Source: Allobosea sp. WAO
GTDB taxonomy: Bacteria; Pseudomonadota; Alphaproteobacteria; Rhizobiales; Beijerinckiaceae
Length of the DNA stretch: 64,000 bases
NCBI RefSeq assembly: GCF_001509835.1
Contig: NZ_JXTJ01000009.1
Coordinates: 1-64,000, forward strand
Direction of reading: 5' to 3'
How positions within the stretch are numbered: the first letter of the stretch is position 1; each line of letters begins with the position of its first letter. The notes under the pieces are model-generated. The model ran no database searches, was not told the origin of the DNA, and saw nothing but the letters and a program-made list of their open reading frames with translations. Below, in pieces: positions 7,899 to 17,100 of the stretch. The position numbers and the translations under genes were made by a program.

Positions 7899-9650
7899 TC
7901 AGTCGGGCAGGCCAGCCTGCCGCAGATGTCCGATCCATTGCTCGAGAATGGGCGGCAGGAACGGACAGCGTGGCGCATAGGAAGCTAGTCGAAAATCAGG
8001 CTGGACCAGCAGAAGGCGGTCGACCGCATCTGCGGCCTCGGTCAGCCGACCGGCCGCCACTAGGCTGGCGACAAGCGTCCGCATTGTAAAGCGGATCGAT
8101 GGATTGTGGGCGACGGCGCTGCGCGCCCAGCCGACGGCCTGGTCGTAGTCGCCGCTGACATAGTGAGCTTGGGCAAGGATGCCCTCGTGGAAGAATCGAT
8201 AGGGATCTGCGGGTGCCAGGCGTTGCCCGGTCTCGCCGTGCAGGACGGCGAGGCGGCCATCGCCGGCGAAACCGCGCGTGGCGCTGCTCATCGTCCACGC
8301 CATCGCCACGCTCGGCCCGGCCTCGATGGCGCGATCGAGGAAGCGCTGGGCCGTGACCATGTCGCGCAGGAAGAACGCCTGGACGTGACCATAGATCGCG
8401 AGAGCGAGCGCGTCGTTGCCGTCGCGCTCGAGCGCGGCCCGCGCGCGCTCGGCCGCGACCTGGGCATCGCCTTGCGGGTCGGGCGATCCGAACTCGCCGA
8501 CGCGGAACACATGCCAGAGCGCCGTATAGGTGAAAGGCGGCGCATAGGATGGGTCCAGCGCCATGGCTTGCTGGAGCAGCCCGCGCGCATGGGCAAAGCT
8601 GTCCCCATCCATCTTGTAGAGCAGGCCGAGCGCCTGCAGCAGCAGGTCATAGGCGGTCATGTTCTGTGGGTGCTGTCGAAGAGCCCGCTGCAGCTCGTGC
8701 TCGCGCACATGCGGGGCGATGGTCTTGACGAGCTTCAGCGAAATCCGATCCTGCAGGTCGAACAGCTCACCGACCTTGCCGTCATAGTGATCGGCGCTGA
8801 CCACCGCTCCGTTCTCGTTGGCGATCAGCTCGGTGCTGATGCGCACGCGCCGGTCGGACAGCGAGACGGTGCCGTCCATCACATAGCGCACGCCGAGCTT
8901 GCGCCCCACCGCGACCGGGTCGATCCGCCGCCGGCCATAGTCCAGCGTCGACCCGCGCGAGATGACGAACAGCTCCTTGAGGCCGGACAGCGACTGGATG
9001 ATCGAGTCGACGACGCCGTCCGCGACGGAGCTCCTGTGGGACCCGGAACCGCTCAGGCGGAAAGGGAGGACGGCGATGGACGCTCTGGCATCGATCCCGG
9101 CGGGGCCTTCGCCGATCTGCTGGGGAGGCGAGCCTGCTTCCGAACGAAGGGCGAAGACACGCACCGGCTGCTTGTGGTTGCGCAGGAAAATCTCGCCCAT
9201 GTCGGAGGCGAGGGCCCGTATCGCTTCATCGGCCTGCTCGAAGACCGCTTCCGACATGATCACGCCTCCTTGCTCGGCATAGGATTGCAGCCGGGCCGCG
9301 ACATTGACGCCGTCGCCGAAGATGTCGCCGCTGTCGAGAATGACGTCGGCGAGATGGATGCCCATGCGAAAGGCGATGCGCAGCGCGACAGGCTGGTCGG
9401 CCGTTGCCGTGGCAAGGGCATTCTGGAGCCAGAGCGCGCAACGGGTCGCGGCCGGGGCGCTGTCGAAGGTGGCGAGAAATCCGTCACCCGTGTTCTTGAC
9501 GATGCGACCGCCCTGCTCGCTGACGCAAGGATCGATAAGTTCGGTCTTCAGCGCCATCAGACGATGATGCGTCTCCTCTTCGGCCGCCTCGCTCAGCCGC
9601 ATGTAGCCGACCACGTCGGCGGAAAGAATGGCGACCAGGTGGCGTTGCAT
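7899..9650 (-). CDS. class III adenylate/guanylate cyclase with C-terminal TPR-like region
   Basis: 583 aa, predicted cytosolic. The cyclase homology domain occupies about residues 5-170: metal-binding SADVVGYM at the start, KNTGDGFLATF with the second metal Asp, and GDIFGDGVNVAARL. It is followed by a region typical of rhizobial multi-copy cyclases (SIAVLPF, then YVMDGTVSLSDRRVRI near 260) and by helical repeats from about 330 to 575 that look like TPRs. Such proteins make cAMP or cGMP under control of the C-terminal part. The gene ends 18 bp before the TTG alternative start of the PAP2-family gene, so 9650-5806 may be one operon. Substrate-specifying residues were not assigned. Confidence 0.88.
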   Translation of the reverse strand: MQRHLVAILSADVVGYMRLSEAAEEETHHRLMALKTELIDPCVSEQGGRIVKNTGDGFLATFDSAPAATRCALWLQNALATATADQPVALRIAFRMGIHLADVILDSGDIFGDGVNVAARLQSYAEQGGVIMSEAVFEQADEAIRALASDMGEIFLRNHKQPVRVFALRSEAGSPPQQIGEGPAGIDARASIAVLPFRLSGSGSHRSSVADGVVDSIIQSLSGLKELFVISRGSTLDYGRRRIDPVAVGRKLGVRYVMDGTVSLSDRRVRISTELIANENGAVVSADHYDGKVGELFDLQDRISLKLVKTIAPHVREHELQRALRQHPQNMTAYDLLLQALGLLYKMDGDSFAHARGLLQQAMALDPSYAPPFTYTALWHVFRVGEFGSPDPQGDAQVAAERARAALERDGNDALALAIYGHVQAFFLRDMVTAQRFLDRAIEAGPSVAMAWTMSSATRGFAGDGRLAVLHGETGQRLAPADPYRFFHEGILAQAHYVSGDYDQAVGWARSAVAHNPSIRFTMRTLVASLVAAGRLTEAADAVDRLLLVQPDFRLASYAPRCPFLPPILEQWIGHLRQAGLPD

Positions 9651-9909
9651 CGTCGCGATGAAGCCCTCGGATCCGGGAACCGCTCCGCGCCGGTCCCGGC
9701 GGCCAGCAATGAGGCAGCTTCATGGAATGCTGGCATGAGAGCCCTTCCCGGTCCACCTCGGGCGCTTGGTGTCGGGATATGAACGTCTACTGGGACAGTG
9801 GGTAGTCGCGCTTTCGTGACTTTGGCAGCACTTCGGAGCGCGAGCTCAATACGAAGGGCCCCGACCGTCTCATGTCGCGGCCGGTCGCCCGGAGGCCGCG
9901 AAGGCGCTA

Positions 9910-10164
9910 TCACGAATCCCAGTAGAGCGTCTCGATGCGGCTCAATCCGATATCGCTCAGTGTATGATCGTCAAGAAGGTCCGGATCGGGCGTTCGCTGT
10001 CGGACGCCGGCCCAGGCCAGCCAGTGGTGCAGGATCACGGTCCCGCGCGACGGCTGTGCCGCGATCTGGGCTTCGTCCGTCCCGGCGGTCCGGCCATGCT
10101 CGCCCGGCGACTCCAAAGGTGTTAGGTTCAACGGCGCGTTATCGCGGCCCAGAGCGTGCTGCAC
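9910..10164 (-). CDS. DUF1127-domain small protein
   Basis: 84 aa. The C-terminus carries the DUF1127 signature (LLDDHTLSDIGLSRIE, residues 63-78). These small basic-helix proteins are common in alphaproteobacteria and some act in RNA binding or phosphate and carbon regulation. The start is a GTG at 10164 with GGGAG 7 nt upstream; no internal ATG exists in this frame. It is divergent from the Crp/Fnr gene with a 154-bp gap, and 259 bp without a gene separate it from the cyclase. Confidence 0.72.
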   Translation of the reverse strand: MQHALGRDNAPLNLTPLESPGEHGRTAGTDEAQIAAQPSRGTVILHHWLAWAGVRQRTPDPDLLDDHTLSDIGLSRIETLYWDS

Positions 10165-10318
10165 GATGAAACTCCCGTCCCGATCGGCCCACCCTTGCGC
10201 CGACGGCGGTCGTGGCGGGCGATAGAGACGAGTTTCTGTACCTCTTCTGCTTCAGGTTCTGTGCGCCGGATCACACAGGCTCCGGCGGTTCGGTAAAGCC
10301 GGATGTCGAGTTCGCGGG

Positions 10319-11017
10319 ATGAACGATGGCCCTCGTCGGATTGCGAGCCTCCTGTCGGCGAGCCCGTTCTTTGCCGGGTTCGCGCCGGGCACCCTCGACA
10401 GGATCGCGGCCATCTGCCGGCAGCAGCATCTCGCGGCGCGAGCGGTGCTCTTCCTGAAAGGAGACCCGAGCGACGGGCTTTACGCCATTCGGCGTGGCTT
10501 GATCCGCATCGGCACGACGGACGACCTCGGCCAGCAAATGACGATGAACCTGCTCGGGGGCGGCGATATCTTCGGCGAGATCTCGGTTCTCGATGGCCGT
10601 TTCCGGACGGCGGACGCGGTCGCGATCGAGGATACCGACATGTTCTTCCTGCCGCGCAGGGATTTCCTGCAATTGCTTGCGAACGAGCCGGCGATTGCAT
10701 TGCAGGTGATCGAGCTTCTCTGCAACCGTCTGCGCGATGTCATCGAACGCATGGAGGAATCGGCGTTTCTGCCTGCGGAGACGCGGTTAGCGCGACGCAT
10801 CCTGATGCTCGCCGACGACTACGGATCGGTGGTGCATGCTTCGCAGGAGCAGCTCGCATTGCTCGCCGGCGTCACGCGCGAAACGGTGAATCGCCAACTC
10901 CAGAGGTGGAAGCGCACCGGTATTCTCGCGCTGGGGCGCGGGCATCTGGTGATTCATGATATCGACGATTTCCGCCGGCTCACACGGCTCCCGGCATTCG
11001 GAGCGCGCCTGCGATAG
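10319..11017 (+). CDS. Crp/Fnr-family transcriptional regulator
   Basis: 232 aa. A cyclic-nucleotide-binding beta-roll lies at about 15-130 (DGLYAIRRGLIRI, GDIFGEISVLDGR with the phosphate-binding-cassette-like GEIS), then a dimer helix, then a Crp-type winged HTH at about 165-215 (LALLAGVTRETVNRQLQRW). No cysteine cluster for an Fnr Fe-S centre is seen near the N-terminus (only single Cys), so a cAMP-type or redox-independent ligand is more likely. It is flanked on both sides by genes for nucleotide cyclases, which hints at local cAMP signalling. Confidence 0.9.
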   Translation: MNDGPRRIASLLSASPFFAGFAPGTLDRIAAICRQQHLAARAVLFLKGDPSDGLYAIRRGLIRIGTTDDLGQQMTMNLLGGGDIFGEISVLDGRFRTADAVAIEDTDMFFLPRRDFLQLLANEPAIALQVIELLCNRLRDVIERMEESAFLPAETRLARRILMLADDYGSVVHASQEQLALLAGVTRETVNRQLQRWKRTGILALGRGHLVIHDIDDFRRLTRLPAFGARLR

Positions 11018-11097
11018 CGTGGGAACGGCGCGGCCGCCGAAGGTCCGCACTCGAAGCCGATGGTCGATGCCGTCCTTCGGGCCTCCGGCAGGAGGAG

Positions 11098-12834
11098 CTA
11101 ATTTTCGTCGCCGAGGACCGCAGCGAATATCGACACGGGCTTGTCGAAACCTTTCAAGCTCCGCGCTCCCAGTTCGACGAGCGGGAGCCGCGGGCCGACG
11201 GCTTGAGCGGCACTGCGATCCACCAGGATCTCGAAGTCACCCGCGATCGAACAAAGGCGCGATGCGAGGTTCACGACTGTTCCGACCGCGGTGTAGTCGA
11301 GGCGGCCCTCGGAGCCGATCCGGCCGACGGTGGCGAGCCCCATTGCGAGGCCGACCCCAAAGCCCAGGCGATGGTCGAGTGCGCGCCGGGCGGCCAGCAG
11401 CCGCTGCACGCTCATCTGCATCTCGCGCGCCATGTCCACCGCGCGCAACGCCGGATCGGAGCAGGAGACAGGGGCGTTGAGCAGCACCATTGCCCCGTCG
11501 CCGGAGAAGCTCGTCAGCGTCGCCTCATGTGCCCTGACCACCCTCTCGAGAACGTCGTAGTATTCGCCCAGCATGCCGATGACGGCTTCGGGCTCGGCGC
11601 GTGCCGAGAAGGCCGTGAAGCCCCGCAAATCGCAGAATACGACGGCCACCTCGACCCGTCGTCCGTCGAGCATATGGTCGCTGCCCGTGCGATCGATGAG
11701 TTCGGCAACTTGCGGCGCAAGGAAGCGCTTGAGGCGGCCAATACGCTCGGAGCGCTCCTGCGAGATCGCCAGCTCGCCCGCCATCTCGTTGAACCGGATC
11801 GCGAGGCGCTCGAGCTCGTCCCCGGTAGCGAGGTGGATCCGGTGCTCGAATTGTCCTGCGCCGATGCGCGAGGCTCCGTCCTCGAGGAGGCGTATTGGCC
11901 CCGTCATGCGATGAGTCAGCCAATAGGCGAGCGCTGCGGCCAGGATCGCGCCGGCAATCATCAGGGCCACGGTTCGCCAGAGAGCCGCATGGATCGGGCC
12001 AAAGGCTTCGACGATGGGTTGCTTGACGACGACGCTCCAGCCGACGCCGGCGATCGGCGCCATCGCGGCCAGAACCGTGTTCCCCGCAATGTCCTGACCG
12101 GCAATCGCCTGACCGGGCCGGGCAAGGATCGCGGCCCGCAGATCGCGGAGCGGCCGGGTTGCGGTGTCGTCGGCTCGCAGGACCAGGCTGATGTCCGGAT
12201 GTGCGATGAGCCGACCGGGCCGGTCGAGCACGAAGGCCTCCCCGGTGCGTCCGACACGGATCGCCAGGATCACATCCCAGATGAATTTGAGATTGACCTC
12301 CGCGATCGCGACGCCGGCAGCTGCACGATTGCCGGCGACCGCAATGGTAGTGAACGGTTCCGAGCCACCATGAAACGCGACGGGGCCGAACCAGACGCGG
12401 TGTGCGCGCGCTTCCACTACGGCCGGATCCTTTGAGTGGTCGTCGCCGCTCTCGAAGCGGTTGAGCCCGATGCGGGATACGAAGAGCCGTTCCTTCCCGG
12501 AGGCGTCGACCAGGCTGAGGCTCTGGATGGACGGGACCTGGCGGAGCACGAGCAGGGCGTCGAGCCTGCGCTTGTCGTCGGCCGTTTCCGACCAGGGTAG
12601 GAGCACCGCCCAGCCAAGCTGGTCGCGGATACCCTCCATGAAATCCTGGATCTTCGCCGCAGCGGCACGCGCTTCCGCATCGAGCAGGTCATTCAGGCTT
12701 GCGCGCTGATCGCGATAGCCGAACCAAGCCTCACCGGCGCCCGCGATCAGTAGCGGAATGACGACTGCAGCGAACAGTGCGAGAAAATACTTCCTGAACA
12801 GCGAGGTTCGCGGGGCGGGGAGTGGACTGGGCAC
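11098..12834 (-). CDS. membrane cache-HAMP class III adenylate/guanylate cyclase
   Basis: 578 aa inner-membrane sensor. The order is TM1 (about 14-34), an extracytoplasmic double-cache-like sensor (35-285; LSLVDASGKERLFVS, GEAFVLDRPGRLIAHP), TM2 (about 288-308), HAMP (309-362) and a cyclase domain (385-560) with VFCDLRGFTAFS and FSGDGAMVLL metal-site motifs and DYTAVGTVVNLASRL. It converts ATP or GTP to the cyclic nucleotide in response to an extracytoplasmic signal. The start is a GTG at 12834 preceded by AGGTGAG. It is 32 bp downstream of a substrate-binding-protein gene on the same strand, which may supply the signal. Confidence 0.9.
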   Translation of the reverse strand: MPSPLPAPRTSLFRKYFLALFAAVVIPLLIAGAGEAWFGYRDQRASLNDLLDAEARAAAAKIQDFMEGIRDQLGWAVLLPWSETADDKRRLDALLVLRQVPSIQSLSLVDASGKERLFVSRIGLNRFESGDDHSKDPAVVEARAHRVWFGPVAFHGGSEPFTTIAVAGNRAAAGVAIAEVNLKFIWDVILAIRVGRTGEAFVLDRPGRLIAHPDISLVLRADDTATRPLRDLRAAILARPGQAIAGQDIAGNTVLAAMAPIAGVGWSVVVKQPIVEAFGPIHAALWRTVALMIAGAILAAALAYWLTHRMTGPIRLLEDGASRIGAGQFEHRIHLATGDELERLAIRFNEMAGELAISQERSERIGRLKRFLAPQVAELIDRTGSDHMLDGRRVEVAVVFCDLRGFTAFSARAEPEAVIGMLGEYYDVLERVVRAHEATLTSFSGDGAMVLLNAPVSCSDPALRAVDMAREMQMSVQRLLAARRALDHRLGFGVGLAMGLATVGRIGSEGRLDYTAVGTVVNLASRLCSIAGDFEILVDRSAAQAVGPRLPLVELGARSLKGFDKPVSIFAAVLGDEN

Positions 12835-12867
12835 GGTTATGGCTCACCTGGCAGGCGACCGGGGGGC

Positions 12868-13896
12868 TTATTCGATCACGAGATCGGCACTGCTCAGAAG
12901 CGAGGGCGGGACTGACAGCCCGAGTGCGTTCGCGGCCTTGAGGTTGATGAACAGCTCGACCTTCGTGACGCGCTGGACCGGCAGTTGCGACGGCTGCTCG
13001 CCTTTGATGATGCGGCCGGCATAGACACCGGTGTGACGATGCGACTGCTGGAAGTCGCCGCCGTAGCTCATCAGACCGCCAGCGATCGGGAAATCGCGCG
13101 ATTGGGTGATCGCAGGCACGGCATGGGCGACGGCAAGCGCTGCCAATTGGGGGCTGCGATAGGCGAAATAGGGATCGGAGGTGAAGACGAGACCACCCGC
13201 TCCGGCTTGTGCGACGGCGGCGAACAATGCGTCGAACTCTTGTTCGGTGCTGGCCTCGAGCTGCAGCAACTGCAATCCGAGGCTGGCCGCAGCGGCTTGG
13301 AGATTCCTTACTTGCGAGTTCGAGGTCGGGCTGGCGCGATTGACGGCAACCGCGAACAGCCTGGCGCCCCGGCGTAGCTCGGCCATGAATTCCAGCCGTT
13401 TGCGCGAGACCTCCACGCTGAGGCTCGAGACGCCCGTGAGGTTGCCACCTGGCTGGGACAGGCTATCGACGACGCCGAGCGCGATGGGGTCGCCACCCAT
13501 CTCGAACACGATCGGAATGGTCGTCGTCGCCGATTTCGCGGCGAGCGCGACTTCGGCGCCTCCGGGCGCGACGATCGCGGCGACCTGGCGATCGGCGAGT
13601 TCCTTAGCCAGCGCCGGCAGGCGCCGGTAATTGCCTTCCGCCCAGCGATACTCGATCGCCACATTGCGGCCTTCGGCGAAGCCGGTCTCGGCCAGCCCGT
13701 CACGGAAGGCCGCGAGCCGGCTGGCGTAGCGCTCCGGTGTCTCCGAGCCAAGATAGCCGAGCACGGGCAGCGCGGGGCGCTGTGCATAGGCCGGGACGGA
13801 CCATGCCGTCGCGGCGCCGGCAAGCACGATGAAATCACGGCGCCTCAATCCGGCGGTGATTTCGGTCGAGGCGGAGGGCAAGAAGCGCAAGGCCAT
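12868..13896 (-). CDS. ABC-type substrate-binding protein (ABC_sub_bind/DUF534 family), Tat-exported
   Basis: 342 aa. A twin-arginine-type leader is present (GLRRRDFIVLAGAATAW, residues 16-32, cleavage near AYAQR). The mature part has the family pattern PVLGYLGSETPE, then FRDGLAETGFAEGRNVAIEYRWAEG in pieces, and IPIVFEMGGDPIALGVVDSLSQPGGNLTG, as in periplasmic proteins of the YnhG/TrpX-like ABC_sub_bind family. No permease or ATPase gene is nearby. It is instead 32 bp upstream of the cache-cyclase, so it may present a ligand to that sensor (inference). The ATG at 13896 was chosen because it directly precedes the Tat leader; a TTG at 13962 would extend it. Confidence 0.82.
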   Translation of the reverse strand: MALRFLPSASTEITAGLRRRDFIVLAGAATAWSVPAYAQRPALPVLGYLGSETPERYASRLAAFRDGLAETGFAEGRNVAIEYRWAEGNYRRLPALAKELADRQVAAIVAPGGAEVALAAKSATTTIPIVFEMGGDPIALGVVDSLSQPGGNLTGVSSLSVEVSRKRLEFMAELRRGARLFAVAVNRASPTSNSQVRNLQAAAASLGLQLLQLEASTEQEFDALFAAVAQAGAGGLVFTSDPYFAYRSPQLAALAVAHAVPAITQSRDFPIAGGLMSYGGDFQQSHRHTGVYAGRIIKGEQPSQLPVQRVTKVELFINLKAANALGLSVPPSLLSSADLVIE

Positions 13897-14178
13897 CTCT
13901 CCTTCCAACCAGCATCGGATGCTTGCTTGACGCCCAGGAATGTTAGTCCAATCGCTCGGCAACGGTAAGTCTTCTCGATTATCGTCGACCTCGCCCGACG
14001 CAGAACCGGCGCCGCGCCGTTCGTCTCCCTTCAGCCGCGTCCGGAACCGCTGCGCGCCCTACCTCGGCTGCGCCGGCCGCTACCCCCAATGCCACTCCGC
14101 CGGCCCGCAGATCCATGCCATGCAGCAAGGAAGATCGATCCGCTCGGCAGGCGCGCCCTGCGTTCTCGGGGAGACGAC

Positions 14179-17100
14179 ATGGCCACTCTCACCAGCTTCG
14201 ATCTGAACGGCTCGGGCACCGGGCTCAACGAGAGCAGGACCTATCAGGAGGGCGCAGCCGCCCTGCTCCTCGCCCCGAGCGCCACGCTCGGCGCGACCGG
14301 CAATTTCAACGGGCAGTCGCTTCGCCTTTCGGGCCTGCTGGCCGAGTCTCAGATCGGGTTTTCGAGCGGGGTCAGCCTCTCGGGCACGAGCCTTCGCGTC
14401 GGCGGAGTGACGATAGGCTCCATCAGCGGCGGCACCAACGGCACCGACTTCGTGATCGCGTTCAACACGAACGCGACGGCAAGTCGGGTTCAGACCGTGC
14501 TGCGCAACCTGACCTATGTCAGCACCAGCGATACGCCGACCGAAAGCCAGACGATCAGCTTCGATCTCGCCGGCACGGTCCGCACCGATGCGGTCACCGT
14601 CGTTCCGGTCAATGATCGGCCGCTTCTCGACCTGAACGGCGCCGCCTCGGGCACTGGCGCCTCGGTGAGCTTCATCGAGAACCGCTCCGTCGCCGTCGCG
14701 CTGAACGCAACGCTGACCGACCCTGATACGAGCAACCTCGTCTTCCTCAGGGCAACGCTCCTCGCCCGGCCGGACGGCAACGCGGTCGAGCGGCTGAGCC
14801 TCGATGCCGCGGCCGCGAGCGCCGCGGCCGCGGCCGGGCTCCTGGTCTCGTACACCGCCTCCACGGGCGTGCTCAGCATCGATGGCAGCGCGTCCGCGGC
14901 GACCTATCAGGCCATCCTGCGCGGCATCCTCTACGAGAACGGCAGCGACCAGCCCGCCACCACGGCCAGGACCGTCCGCATCCAGGCGAGCGATGGCAGC
15001 GCGACCAGCCTCACGCAGGATGCGAGCGTCTCGATCACGCGCGTCAACGATGCACCGCTGCTCGACCTGAACGGAGCGGCCGCGGGGACCGGCGTGACGC
15101 TGTCCTATCGGACCGGCGACGCGCCGGCGAAGTTTGCCGCTCTGGCGAGCGTTGCCGACATCGACTCGGCGAATTTCGGCGGCGGGTCCTTGCGCGTAGC
15201 GCTTACGGCGAACGGCTCCGCCGGCGACCAGCTCCGGATCATCACCGATGCGACGGTGACGCTCAGCGGCACCACCCTGAGGGTCAACGGCACCAGCATC
15301 GGATCGGTATCCGGCGGAACGGGCGGCAGCGATCTCGTGATCAGCCTCAACACGAGCGCGATGCCCGCTGTCGTCCAGATCCTTGTCCAGCATATCGGCT
15401 TCTCGACTTCTACCGGCAGCCCGACCGCGCCGCGCCAGGTCACCTTCACGCTCAACGACGGGGACGGCACGGCCAACGGCGGCGTCGCGGTGGCGAGCGC
15501 CGTCGCCACGGTCGACCTCACGACAGGCCAGGGCAATGTCGCCCCGACGCTGACCGGCGACCTGCAGGCGACGATCGCCAATGGCAGCACCTACCAGTTC
15601 ACGACCAGCGACTTCTTCTACACCGACCCCGACGACAGTGCCGCCGGCATCACCTTCACGGTCAGCAATCTCGACAATGGCTATGTCCGCCGCAACGGCA
15701 CGGCGGTGTCGAGCTTCACCGCCGAGGAACTCGCCGCCGGGCAGATCACCTTCTGGCATGACGGCACAGAGCCGGTCGGCAGCTTCAGGATCGCCGTCGA
15801 GGACGGCAACGAGGATGGCTCGGCGCCGGTCGCACAGACCTTCACCTTCAACATCACGACAGGCCAGGTGAATACGCCGCCGAGCCTGACGGGCGATCTC
15901 GGCGCGACCGTCGCCAGCGGCGGCACCTATGTGCTGACCCAGGCCGATCTCTACTACTCCGACGCGGACGACGCCGCGACAGGCGTCGCCTTTGCGGTTT
16001 CAGGCGTCGTAGGCGGCACGCTTTTGGTCAACGGGGTTGCAGCAACCGGCTTCACGCCGCAGCAGCTCACCGCCGGTCAGGTCTCGTTCCGCCATGACGG
16101 CAGCTCGGCATCGCCGTCCTTCTCCGTCTCCGTGGAGGATGGAAACGAGGATGGCTCGACACCGGTCGCCCGGACCTTCCTGTTCGGCGTCACGACGGTG
16201 CCGGCAAACGCCCCGCCGAGCCTGACGGGCGATTTCGGCGCCAATGTCGCCAGCGGTGGCACCTATGTGCTGACCCAGGCCGACCTCTACTATTCCGACG
16301 CGGACGACAGCGCGACGGGCGTTGCCTTCAGCGTGTCTGGCGTCGCAGGCGGCACGCTTTTGGTCAACGGCAGCGCCGCCTCAAGCTTCACCCCGCAGCA
16401 GCTCACCGCAGGCCAAGTCTCGTTCCGGCATGACGGTGCCTCGATAGCACCGTCCTTCTCCGTCTCGGTGGAAGACGGCAACGAGGACGGCTCGGCGCCA
16501 ATTGCCCAGATCTTCCTGTTCGGCGTGACGATGCCGGTGAACGCGCCGCCCAGCCTGACCGGCGACCTTCGCGCAAGCGTCGCCAGTGGCGGAACCTATG
16601 TGCTGACACAGGCCGATCTCTACTATTCCGACTCCGACGATGCCGCGACGGGCGTCGCTTTCACCGTCTCGGGTACCGTCGGCGGCATGCTGCTGGTCAA
16701 TGGAGTTGCGGCCTCGGGCTTCACGCCGCAGCAGCTCACCAGCGGTTTGGTCTCGTTCCGACATGACGGCAGCTCGGCATCGCCGTCCTTCTCAGTATCG
16801 GTGGAGGATGGAAACGAGGACAGCTCGGCACCGGTGGCGCGCAGCTTCGTCCTCGACATCGCGACAAGCGGGGGCAACGTCGCCCCGACCCTGACCGGCG
16901 ACCTACAGGCGACCATCGCCAATGGCGCCACCTACCAGTTCACCACCAGCGACTTCTTCTACACCGACCCGGATGACGGCCCGACCGGCGTCACCTTCAC
17001 GGTGAGCAATCTCGATAATGGCTATGTCCGTCGCAACGGCACGGCGGTGTCGAGCTTCACCGCCGCCGAGCTCGCTGCCGGCCAGATCACCTTCTGGCAT

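Noticed and set aside
9651..9909. 106-codon minus-strand frame between the cyclase and the DUF1127 gene
   Set aside because: It overlaps the cyclase start in another frame, has no motif and no Shine-Dalgarno; treated as intergenic.
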